Shown here in pieces: positions 52,105 through 60,171 of a DNA stretch of 64,000 nt (its first letter is position 1; every line of letters begins with the position of its first letter). Under the pieces are notes generated by a model. It was given only the letters and a program-made list of their open reading frames with translations, was not told the DNA's origin and made no database searches. The DNA lies in the NCBI RefSeq assembly GCF_000178855.1, contig NZ_ADVG01000004.1, forward strand, positions 1,488,001 through 1,552,000, read 5' to 3'. This DNA is from Ktedonobacter racemifer DSM 44963 (GTDB lineage Bacteria; Chloroflexota; Ktedonobacteria; Ktedonobacterales; Ktedonobacteraceae). The translations under genes and the position numbers were made by a program.

Positions 52105-52374
52105 GCAGGAACTCCGTTTACCTATATGCCTATCAGGATAGCCTGTCATCGTTATGACCTAAATCAACACCCTGTTCCCTCTATGGAAGCCTGCAAGTCG
52201 CCCCTTTGCGCTCATGCTCTTATGCCGCTACCGCAAAATATGTTGACTTAGTTTATCAAGATACTAATAATATCCTTATTAACTATACCGTATAGGATTC
52301 TTGCTTGTCAATTGCTGAAGTACACTAAAACGGAGTTTCTCAATTCTGGGGGGTTAAAAATATTTTAGAGTACA
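52105..52374. other. Intergenic region before the IS607-type element
   Basis: About 270 bases; AT-rich from 52235 onward. The segment after about 52315 (CTCAATTCTGGGGGGTTAAA) is probably the left end of the IS607-type element. No gene seen. Confidence 0.4.
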
Positions 52375-52404
52375 TTGACTAATATGGATATTTCATGGTA
52401 ATCT
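52375..52404 (+). promoter_or_regulatory. Promoter of the IS607-type recombinase, leaderless arrangement
   Basis: TTGACT (52375-52380), 18-base spacer, TAATCT (52399-52404). The start expected 7 bases after the -10 falls on ATG 52411. Confidence 0.55.
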
Positions 52405-52410
52405 ATGGAC

Positions 52411-53007
52411 ATGAAGTTGAGTCAGTATGCCAAAAAAACGGGAGTCACCTATAAAACCGCCTGGCGGTGGTATAAAGCCGGGACCCTCGATGCCTACCAA
52501 ACGCCCGCAGGGACGGTGATCGTGCGCGATCCGGTGACGGAGAAGCCAGAGACGGGGCGCATCGCCTTGTATGCGCGCGTGTCCTCTGCTGATCAAAAAA
52601 GCGATCTCGAGCGCCAGGTGCAACGCCTGCGCGACTACGCGGCGGCCCGTGGCTACCCAGTGGCCAAAGACGTCGTCGAAATTGCATCGGGCCTCAACGA
52701 CAACCGCCCGAAATTCCTCAAGCTGCTGGCCGACCCAAGTATTGGCACCATTCTTGTCGAACACCGCGATCGTGGCACCCGTTTTGGGTGGAGGTATCTC
52801 ACAACGCTGCTCCAAGCCCAGGGACGCCGCATCGAAGCCATCTTTCCCCATGAGACGCAGGACGATCTCGTCGATGACGTTGTCAGCCTCATTACCAGTA
52901 TGGCGGCCCGGATGTACGGCAGGCGCGGCTCTCGGCACAGAGCCGAACGCATCAAGCAGTGCGTGGAATCTCTCATGAAAGAGGAGCGGACCGAGGAGTG
53001 CGTTTGA
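52411..53007 (+). CDS. tnpA: IS607-type serine recombinase TnpA
   Basis: 198 residues from ATG 52411 (chosen from the promoter position; ATG 52405 is also open). A short MerR-like helix-turn-helix at 1-40 (LSQYAKKTGVTYKTAWRWYK) precedes the serine recombinase domain with the nucleophile in LYARVSSADQ (Ser58/59) and the conserved RYLTTLLQAQGRRIEAIF region. It cuts and rejoins DNA through a covalent serine link. It looks intact and may mobilise the element. Confidence 0.9.
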   Translation: MKLSQYAKKTGVTYKTAWRWYKAGTLDAYQTPAGTVIVRDPVTEKPETGRIALYARVSSADQKSDLERQVQRLRDYAAARGYPVAKDVVEIASGLNDNRPKFLKLLADPSIGTILVEHRDRGTRFGWRYLTTLLQAQGRRIEAIFPHETQDDLVDDVVSLITSMAARMYGRRGSRHRAERIKQCVESLMKEERTEECV

Positions 53008-53042
53008 TGAGGCGTTCTTAAGATGCAGGCAGGACCGGATCG

Positions 53043-54462
53043 ATGCTGATTACACGCGGCTATCGCACGCAATTAGATCTCAATCACCAACAAATCACCC
53101 TCTGCAAACAGCATGCAGGCGCAGTGCGCTGGTCCTGGAATTGGGGGCTCAGACGCAAGCAAGAGGTCTATCAACAGGAGAAACGCTGGATCAGCGCGAT
53201 GGAACTGCACCGGGAACTGAACACGCTCAAGCAAACCGAGATTCCCTGGATGTACGAGGTGTCAAAAGCCGCGCCGCAGGAGGCGTTACGCGATCTGGAT
53301 CAAGCCTACAGGAACTTTTTCCGCCGCTGTGGCCTCAAGAAAGAAGGCAAGTGGAAGGGCAAGCCGGGGTTCCCCAAGCCCAAGACCAAACGGAAAGGAG
53401 TGGGCAGTTTCCGACTGACAGGCAGCATTCATATTTACGAGCAAGCCATTGAACTGCCGCGCTTCGGACGGCTGCGCCTGCACGAGTGTGGCTATCTGCC
53501 TACCAGCGGCGTCGCTGTGCTCTCGGCCACGGTCAGTGAAGAGGCAGGGCGCTGGTTTGTCTCGGTGCAGGTGAGTGAGCAGGTGCCCGATCCCCCACAG
53601 GCATCTGGTCCGCCGATCGGCGTGGATACCGGGATCAAAACCCTGGCCCAATGCTCCGATGGGCGTGCCATTGCCAACCCCAAAGCCCTCACATCCGAAC
53701 TCAAGCGGATCAAGCGGCTGCATCGCTGGCTCTCCCGGAAACAGAAAGGGAGCAAGAACCGCGCCAAAGCCCGTCAAAAATTAGCGCGCAAGTATGCCCG
53801 CGTCTCTCATGTGCGCGAGGATGCCCTCCACAAAGGCACGAGCCAGCTCACCCGCGCCCAACTGACGCCAGAAGAACGTGAAATCCGCAAAGCTGAGATT
53901 GCTGCTACGTTGTCAGAGCCGAAAGCCAAGGTGAAGCCAAAGCGTGGCAAGCGATCAAAGAAGGAGCCGCCCCCAGAACCCCTGCTGAAAACCATTGCGA
54001 ACAAGGTCAAAGCCAAGCAGATGAAAAAACTGCTGCGCCAGGCTCGCACCTTGGATGCCCAGAGGCGTCCTGCCGTGGTCGTGCTTGAAGACCTCCATGT
54101 GGCAGGGATGCGCACTGAACCACAAGCTGGCTCTGGCAATCAGCGATGTCGGATTAGGCGAGTTCAAGCGGCAAATGGGCTACAAAACGTTCTGGCAAGG
54201 AGAAAACCTGCTGTGGGCAGATCGCTGGTTTGCTTCCACCAAACTGTGCTCTGGCTGCAACCATATCAAAGAAGAGATAGACCTTTCAGAGCGCATCTAT
54301 GTCTGCGAGCATCCGGCCTGTGAGCTGGTGATCGATCGTGACCTCAATGCCGCGCTGAACCTGGCAGCGCTGGCGATCTTGTATCTGAGCGGGCAGCCAG
54401 GTCCCTACCGGGAGTTCCTCGGGAAGGGTGAAACGCCTGTCGGAGAGGGCAGCTCTGGCTGA
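53043..54462 (+). pseudogene. tnpB: TnpB RNA-guided nuclease of IS607 element, single frameshift
   Basis: Frame 1 (53043 to about 54110) has RuvC-I GVDTGIKTLAQ and RuvC-II VVVLEDLHVAGM. Frame 2 continues LNHKLALAISDVGLGEFKRQ, the zinc ribbon CSGC...C and RuvC-III LVIDRDLNAALN to 54462. The break is near 54110, where one base is gained or lost (ATGCGCACTGAAC). Downstream of the break frame 1 is nonsense. There is an unusual basic insert between RuvC-I and II (AKVKPKRGKRSKKEPPPEP). If the shift is real no nuclease is made. Confidence 0.83.
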
Positions 54463-54592
54463 TCCGTCGTGAGATGGTTCAGTGAAACTGCCCTCGGTGA
54501 AGCAGGAACCGATCCGGGTGAATGTGGCTTGTCCATATTTGTCCAAGTGTCGGAGAACGGTATAAGAGAGGCTTTCTTGTCTGGTAAGCCTT

Positions 54593-54664
54593 CGCGCCTG
54601 CGGCGCACAAGGAAAGGAGAGTGTGATGGCAGCCTGGCGGAGCCAGGCTGCCATCACACTCTCC
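54593..54664. repeat. Triloop inverted repeat (hairpin G) with GC-rich flank
   Basis: Perfect 23-base arms 54616-54638 and 54642-54664, loop GGA, closed by GGC/GCC. Flank CGCGCCTGCGGCGC at 54593. Confidence 0.92.
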
Positions 54665-54684
54665 ACTATGTAGAGGTAGAGCTG

Positions 54685-54766
54685 GCCGATGCTGCTGAAG
54701 CACGCGTCTACATATAATGGCACGGAGAATATCGTATCATTATATGTAGACGCATGCTTTAGCAGC
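54685..54766. repeat. Dispersed module present as a near-perfect inverted pair
   Basis: Arms 54691-54719 and 54738-54766, 29 bases with two mismatches, 18-base spacer. The left arm GCTGCTGAAGCACGCGTCTA is the module also found at 42871 and 45512. Confidence 0.88.
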
Positions 54767-54787
54767 GTTGTGCCCCATATGGCTCCT

Positions 54788-56002
54788 TTAAGTTACTGGC
54801 AGGTTATCCTGCGGTTGGAGCAGTGGGACCTCTACCTGGACCGTATCGGGATATTTGAGGCCGGTGCCTGTGTTGAGCAGGACTACACGCTCGTCAGCTT
54901 TGATCCAGCCGCTGGCGCGTAGTTGCTCCGCGGCGGCGAGGGTAGCGGCGCCCTCGGGGCAGACGAAGAGGCCCTCCGTGGTGGCCAGCCTGGATTGAGC
55001 CTGGAGCAGCTCTTCATCGCTGATGGCGATGGCGCAGCCATCGGTGTTGCGGACCGCTTCGAGCACGAGAAAATCGCCCAGGGCCTTGGGAACGTTGATG
55101 CCGAAGGCAATGGTGCGCGAGTTGGGCCAGAGCTGGGAGTCAGGCTTGCCCTCCTGCCAGGCCTGGACAATGGGGGCGCAGCCCGTGGCCTGGACCGCGA
55201 CCAGCCGTGGCAGGCGTTCACCAATCCAGCCCATCTGCTGTAGCTCGCGCAAGGCCTTGTAAATACCGATGATGCCTACGCCGCCACCGGTGGGGTAGAG
55301 AATGACATCGGGGACATCCCAGGCGAACTGTTCCGCGAGCTCATAGCCCATTGTCTTCTTGCCCTCGATGCGGTATGGTTCCTTGAGGGTCGAGGCCTCA
55401 TACCAGCCATGGGCCTTGACGCCACGCCCGACGATGGCTCCCGCGTCATTGATCAGGCCATTGACCAGGAAGAGCCTCGCGCCATTGATAGCGCATTCGT
55501 TACGCGTAATAGTTGGCGCTCCCTCGGGCATGACGATAACGGCCTCGATACCCGCTCGAGCGGCATAGGTCGCCCAGGCGCCTCCGGCATTGCCATTGGT
55601 TGGCATGGCCAGAGTTTTAACGCCCAGCTCTTTGGCACGTGACACGCCAACGGCGGCGCCGCGCGCCTTAAAACTGCCCGTAGGAATCACGCCCTCATCT
55701 TTTACATAGAGATTAGGCATCTCCAGTTGCGCCCCCAGGCGCTTGAGGGGAATAAGGGGTGTCATGCCTTCGCCCAGGGTGATGACGTTCTCTGGCGAGC
55801 GAACTGGCAGCAGCTCGTGATAGCGCCAGAGCGAGGGTTCACGCCTCTGTAACTCTTGCTTGCTGAGCTGCTTGCTTGCAGCCTCCAGGTCATAGCGTAC
55901 GAGCAGGGGTGAGCCACAGGTACAGAGATGTGCCTGAGTATCTGGATCATAGCTCGCGTGACAACGCGGGCATTCGAGCTGGTGAAGAAAGCTAAAGGCC
56001 AA
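54788..56002 (-). CDS. thrC: Threonine synthase
   Basis: 404 residues. An N-terminal zinc-ribbon (CPRCHASYD...CTCGSPLLVRYDL) precedes the PLP fold. The Schiff-base Lys is in PTGSFKARGAAVGVS, the phosphate-binding loop is PTNGNAGGAWATY, and the late Gly-rich VVLLNTGTGLKYPD closes the site. It converts O-phosphohomoserine to threonine. Stand-alone gene; the other threonine genes are not here. Confidence 0.9.
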   Translation of the reverse strand: MAFSFLHQLECPRCHASYDPDTQAHLCTCGSPLLVRYDLEAASKQLSKQELQRREPSLWRYHELLPVRSPENVITLGEGMTPLIPLKRLGAQLEMPNLYVKDEGVIPTGSFKARGAAVGVSRAKELGVKTLAMPTNGNAGGAWATYAARAGIEAVIVMPEGAPTITRNECAINGARLFLVNGLINDAGAIVGRGVKAHGWYEASTLKEPYRIEGKKTMGYELAEQFAWDVPDVILYPTGGGVGIIGIYKALRELQQMGWIGERLPRLVAVQATGCAPIVQAWQEGKPDSQLWPNSRTIAFGINVPKALGDFLVLEAVRNTDGCAIAISDEELLQAQSRLATTEGLFVCPEGAATLAAAEQLRASGWIKADERVVLLNTGTGLKYPDTVQVEVPLLQPQDNLPVT

Positions 56003-56103
56003 GGTATACCATCCAATCTAGTAGAATAAGGTATCGGTATGATTGTTACTAGTATTACAACACATCCACTCTCGATTACAAGGCTTGAAAGGAAATACAT
56101 GGG

Positions 56104-57057
56104 ATGTCAACACATGAGAAAACCACGCGTGAGCGCGTAGGGCTGGCGGTATTTGGCGCCACCTCGTCCGAGGCCATTGCCGCGATTGTGGCGGCTGAAA
56201 AGGCTGGCGTGCGCCAGGTATGGATGACGCAAGGGGGACTGTCTCCCGATACGCTAACTCTCTTCGCGGCCGCCGCGGTACAGACAGAAAGCATTCGCCT
56301 GGGAACGGCTATCGTGCCAACGTATCCACGTCATCCCCTGGCGCTGGCGCAGCAAGCCCTGGCCTTGAATGACATCGCTCCAGAGCGTTTACGTCTAGGT
56401 GTGGGTCCAAGCCATCGGCCGATTATTGAGGGGGGCTATGGTATCCCTATGCATAGCCCACAGGAGCACCTGCGTGAGTATGTGACCGTCTTGCGTGCGG
56501 CGCTCTGGGATGGTAAAGTTGAGCATCAGGGGCGCTTCTTTACGGTCAAGGGCACGCTTCCGCGCACGCCGCATACGCCGATTCTGATATCTGCTTTGCG
56601 CGAGGGGGCTTTTCGCCTGGCGGGTGAGCTGACCGATGGTGCGCTCTCCTGGGTTTGCCCGGTTCCCTACCTGCTTGAGAAGTCCTTGCCAGCGCTACGA
56701 GCCGGGGCTGCGAAGGCTGGACGCCCGGTCCCACCTCTGGTGGCGCATATTCCGGTGGCCCTCAGCCAGGATCGGCAGGCGGTGAGCGCGGCGGCGCACA
56801 AGCAATTGGGGCATTATGGACACCTGCCCTTCTATGTCAGTATGTTTGCCGAGGCGGGCTTCCCCGTTTCACCCGAGGGTGAGCTGAGTGACGCGCTGCT
56901 TGAGAACCTGGTTGTCACAGGGGATGAGGCCGCGATTACGGAGCACTTAAAGAAGCTACTGGCATCCGGCCTGGATGAATTGCTGGTGATGCCCATCGCT
57001 GTGGCAAATGCCAAAGATGAACGAGAGCGCCTGGCTCGCTTGATCGGTCAAATATAA
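56104..57057 (+). CDS. LLM-class F420/flavin-dependent oxidoreductase
   Basis: 317 residues. VGLAVFGATSSEAIAAIVAA, VRQVWMTQGGLSPDTLTLFA, IRLGTAIVPTYPRHPLALAQ and RLRLGVGPSHRPIIEGGYG are the luciferase-like barrel blocks of F420-dependent enzymes. The late DEAAITEHLKKLLASGLDEL matches as well. Substrate unknown. It lies 51 bases before an alpha/beta hydrolase gene on the same strand and may share a message with it. Confidence 0.85.
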   Translation: MSTHEKTTRERVGLAVFGATSSEAIAAIVAAEKAGVRQVWMTQGGLSPDTLTLFAAAAVQTESIRLGTAIVPTYPRHPLALAQQALALNDIAPERLRLGVGPSHRPIIEGGYGIPMHSPQEHLREYVTVLRAALWDGKVEHQGRFFTVKGTLPRTPHTPILISALREGAFRLAGELTDGALSWVCPVPYLLEKSLPALRAGAAKAGRPVPPLVAHIPVALSQDRQAVSAAAHKQLGHYGHLPFYVSMFAEAGFPVSPEGELSDALLENLVVTGDEAAITEHLKKLLASGLDELLVMPIAVANAKDERERLARLIGQI

Positions 57058-57108
57058 TACCAGGAGCGCGCGCCCGGGATGCTCGTACTGTTTTGAGGAG
57101 GTCTGAAT

Positions 57109-57996
57109 ATGTCTTTTCAGCCAGAGGCGCCGGGTGATTGGGGCGCCATGCGAGAGATCCCTGACGTGCGTGCGACCACCGAGACACTGCTCACGGCGGA
57201 CGGTTGCCCGCATTTTGTGCGTGGCTGGGTCAATGAGCATGCCACGCGCGTGCTCTTGATCCTGCATGGCCTCGGCGGACATAGCGGGTGGTATATTGAC
57301 CTGGGCAATGTCCTGGCTGAGCAGGGCATTACGGTCTACGCCATGGATCATCGCGGTTTTGGCCGCTCGGGTGGGATGGCTGGTCATATTGACCGTTATC
57401 GCACATATATAGATGATGTTGTATTTATGCTCGCCGAAATACGCAAGCGTCATCCAGAGGCGGCTATATATCTCCTGGGACATAGCATGGGCGGCCTCTT
57501 TGCCACTTATGTCGCGGCTCGACACGGCGAGGACCTGGCCGGGGTGATCCTGCTCAACTCCTGGATTCAGGACACGGCGAAGGTTCCCTCGCTAATCGTG
57601 CTGCAAATCCTCGTGGGTGGCCTCCTGGGTTCCCGGCGCTACTGGACGGTTGGTGATGGCGCAAAGTCAATGACAATCAATCCAGAGGCTATACGTATGC
57701 TCGAGGCGGATACCTATTGGGGCAAGCGCCAGACGGCTGCCATGCTCATCCAGATCTTGCAGATGCGTCTCGCGGCGCTCGCCCGGGCCAGGCAGGTCAC
57801 GATCCCCGCGCTTGTCTTACAGGCTGAAGATGATGCCGCTGTCTCTATTGAGACCAACCGGAAGCTCTACGAGCACCTGGCCAGTCGCGATAAGACCTGG
57901 AAAGACTATCCCGGCTACCACCATGATAGCCAGTTTGAGCCTGACCGCTCCCTCCTGGATGCCGACCTGATTGCCTGGCTAAAAGAAAAAAGATAA
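57109..57996 (+). CDS. Alpha/beta hydrolase, monoacylglycerol-lipase-like
   Basis: 295 residues from ATG 57109 (GAGGAGG upstream). Oxyanion HGLGGHSGWYIDLGNVL, DHRGFGRSGG, nucleophile elbow YLLGHSMGGLFATY, acid in ALVLQAEDDAAVS and base His near GYHHDSQFEPDR. The serine aminopeptidase S33 / monoacylglycerol lipase group. Cytoplasmic. Its stop codon lies inside hairpin H. Confidence 0.88.
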   Translation: MSFQPEAPGDWGAMREIPDVRATTETLLTADGCPHFVRGWVNEHATRVLLILHGLGGHSGWYIDLGNVLAEQGITVYAMDHRGFGRSGGMAGHIDRYRTYIDDVVFMLAEIRKRHPEAAIYLLGHSMGGLFATYVAARHGEDLAGVILLNSWIQDTAKVPSLIVLQILVGGLLGSRRYWTVGDGAKSMTINPEAIRMLEADTYWGKRQTAAMLIQILQMRLAALARARQVTIPALVLQAEDDAAVSIETNRKLYEHLASRDKTWKDYPGYHHDSQFEPDRSLLDADLIAWLKEKR

Positions 57997-58054
57997 GGAT
58001 GTGCAGTAGCGGCTGGCATTGCCAGCCGCTACTGCACATCCTTATCTTTTTTCT
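57984..58054. terminator. Triloop inverted repeat (hairpin H) between convergent genes
   Basis: Perfect 34-base arms 57984-58017 and 58021-58054, loop ATT, closed by GGC/GCC. Outer arms are AGAAAAAAGATAAGG / CCTTATCTTTTTTCT, giving a T-rich tail on both strands. It contains the stop of the hydrolase gene (57994-57996) and abuts that of the thioesterase gene (58053-58055), so it fits a bidirectional terminator. Confidence 0.88.
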
Positions 58055-58829
58055 AAAGCTCTTGAGCATGCCAGAGCCAGCGGGAGTACGCGCGTCCCGC
58101 TACTGTTCCATTACGCGTGATGCGTTGCAGGCGGCTGAACTCCTCTCCAGCCGTAGGCCAGGGGTCGAACCAGCTCTGGATTGCGAATTGCTCGCCAAAG
58201 CGAATACTTTCGGCATATTCGATGTCGTAGGAGCGGATCTGGGGCATGGCCTTGTCAGGCGTAATGCCAGCCTGCGCATAGGCCTCCCAGGCGGCATTAT
58301 CCAATGCCTCAACATAGGCCGCGTTGTTCATGTGCTGCATTAAATCGGTATCGGAGAAGCGTACTGTAGCCTCAGAGCGGTGGGGCTCGCTTTCAGGAAA
58401 GGTGGGTAGTGGCGCCTCTGGCTGCTGAGGTTGCGGACCATCCGGTAGCCATATTTCGGCTGTGCCTTCGGGCATACGCGTGGGACGCCCACGCTTGTCC
58501 ACATAGACCCAGAGCGTGCGCGCGCTAACTACGGGCGTATCGTGTGGTTCGCCCGCCAGGTAGGCCGCGTAGCCACGCTGCGCGGTAATGCGTGTGAAGC
58601 CCATGCCAAAGGTCTTTAAATCAAGTTTGGTATGTATCTTGATCGGAGTCGCGAAGGAAATAACGGTCCTCTTTACGATCCAGTAGCCCTCTCCCCCCAG
58701 TTGTATGTCCTCAGCATCTAGAGAAGCGATCTCCTGCATATAGCGTAAGAATGCCGCTGGAGTGAGATAGCCATAGTTATCACATTCATCATAGCGAACG
58801 GTATGTGTATGATAGAATTGTCGATTCAT
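58053..58829 (-). CDS. Acyl-ACP thioesterase (FatA-like double hotdog)
   Basis: About 258 residues from ATG 58829; ATG 58853 is also open and neither has a clear-cut ribosome site. Two hotdog domains: the first with DECDNYGYLTPAAFLRYMQE, the second with RFSDTDLMQHMNNAAYVEAL, whose Asn/His pattern matches acyl-ACP thioesterases. It frees fatty acids from acyl carrier protein. No fatty-acid genes are near. Confidence 0.85.
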   Translation of the reverse strand: MNRQFYHTHTVRYDECDNYGYLTPAAFLRYMQEIASLDAEDIQLGGEGYWIVKRTVISFATPIKIHTKLDLKTFGMGFTRITAQRGYAAYLAGEPHDTPVVSARTLWVYVDKRGRPTRMPEGTAEIWLPDGPQPQQPEAPLPTFPESEPHRSEATVRFSDTDLMQHMNNAAYVEALDNAAWEAYAQAGITPDKAMPQIRSYDIEYAESIRFGEQFAIQSWFDPWPTAGEEFSRLQRITRNGTVAGRAYSRWLWHAQEL

Positions 58830-58929
58830 TCTCCCATAAGTTCCTTTATCCAATTTCTCTGCAATTCTCTAGATTATAGAACACAAGCCGAATCTTTGTC
58901 ATTCCTAATTGAGAGATTGGTGCCATTCA

Positions 58930-60012
58930 ATGATCCGTAGACGATCGTCACATGCGCACACACCTGCCTCGCGTGGCTTTTCGCGGGTCCCATCCTTTCG
59001 GCACCTGCGTATCGCGATTGTGCTGGTACTGACTGTGCTTATTGGAGGCACGGTTGGGTATATGGAGATTGAGCAACTCTCCTTCTTCGATGCCCTCTAT
59101 ACCACTGTGGATATGATGGCCACAATAGGTAGTAGCTCGCATCCAGATACCGAGGCTGGTCGCATCTTTACCTTATTTATCGTCGTCTTTGGCGTCGGTT
59201 CGCTCCTCTATACCTTTGGCGCGGGCATGGAGTTTATCATCGAGGGACATTTTAACCAGGCGGTCAGGAGGCATCTCATGGATAGAAAAATCGGGGCCTT
59301 ACGCAACCATTGTATTATATGTGGCTTTGGACGTGTTGGTTCGCAGATAGCCGATGATTTCACGGAGGAGCAGAAGGTCTTTATCGTGGTCGATGAGAAT
59401 GAGCAGAATATTCAGATCTGTCTGCAACGTGGCTACCTGGCTCTGCAGGGAGATGCGACGCGGGATGATATCTTGCGCGAGGCAGGCATTGAGCATGCGC
59501 GGACCGTGCTGGTGGCGACCGATAATGATGCGCACAATATTTCGATCACCCTCTCGGCTCGCCATCTCAAGCGTGAGTTATTCATTGTAGCGCGCGCCAA
59601 TCATGATGAAACAAAAATCAAGCTGAAGCTAGCGGGGGCGAATCGCGTGCTCTCACCCTACACTATCAGTGGTCACTATATGGCTAACCTGGTCTATGAG
59701 CCAGCCATGGTCGAACTCTTTGAAGCGATCATGCAAGCTGAGACTGGAGACCTAGTGGTTGAGGAGGTGGAGCTTGCGCCAACGGCAAAGATTATTGGTC
59801 AGACGATGCGAGATGCCCAGAATATACTATTGCACCAGGGGGTAGTGCTGGTAGCGCTTAAGCGCAACGGGTCTATGTTGAGCACTCCTACACAGCGCCT
59901 GGTCATCACCAGGGGAGATAGCGTGGTCGTTATTGGCAAGTTAGCGCAGATAACCGCCTTTTGCCACAAACACATGGGAGCGCCCCATAAGCAGACGTTT
60001 CAGGAGGAGTAG
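58930..60012 (+). CDS. Potassium-channel-like protein with TrkA-N (RCK) domain and atypical filter
   Basis: About 360 residues from ATG 58930. Two helices (IAIVLVLTVLIGGTVGYME and FTLFIVVFGVGSLLYTFGAG) flank a pore loop YTTVDMMATIGSSSHPDTE. The Rossmann NAD-binding domain is ICGFGRVGSQIADDF, and a TrkA-C domain follows (VVEEVELAPTAKIIGQTM). The K+ channel filter is normally TVGYGD; here it is TIGSSS, so strict K+ selectivity is doubtful. It is probably a gated cation channel or ligand sensor in the membrane. Confidence 0.82.
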   Translation: MIRRRSSHAHTPASRGFSRVPSFRHLRIAIVLVLTVLIGGTVGYMEIEQLSFFDALYTTVDMMATIGSSSHPDTEAGRIFTLFIVVFGVGSLLYTFGAGMEFIIEGHFNQAVRRHLMDRKIGALRNHCIICGFGRVGSQIADDFTEEQKVFIVVDENEQNIQICLQRGYLALQGDATRDDILREAGIEHARTVLVATDNDAHNISITLSARHLKRELFIVARANHDETKIKLKLAGANRVLSPYTISGHYMANLVYEPAMVELFEAIMQAETGDLVVEEVELAPTAKIIGQTMRDAQNILLHQGVVLVALKRNGSMLSTPTQRLVITRGDSVVVIGKLAQITAFCHKHMGAPHKQTFQEE

Positions 60013-60171
60013 TGTAGCTTAAAATGGTCTCTTTGTCTTACTGGTATGTATCTCCTCAACACCGTAGTGGCGAGAAGTCACAGGCGCTAAAGAGCACGCT
60101 TCCCAAATTTGACAGTAAGCTGTGGCGCATGGTACGGTTTGAACAAGCCACTATTAAGGAGGATATTTTAT

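Larger units (their letters stand above)
52330..54500 (+). mobile_element. IS607-family element (serine recombinase plus broken tnpB)
   Basis: Contains a MerR-like/serine recombinase gene and a frameshifted tnpB in the usual order, 35 bases apart. Outer ends are not visible as repeats, as expected for this family, so the limits are estimates. The right end includes GGAGAGGGCAGCTCTGGC near 54446. Confidence 0.75.

Noticed and set aside
5631..58054. CRISPR-like array from the many repeats
   Set aside because: Repeats are isolated inverted pairs with different sequences, not direct repeats with spacers, and no cas genes are present.
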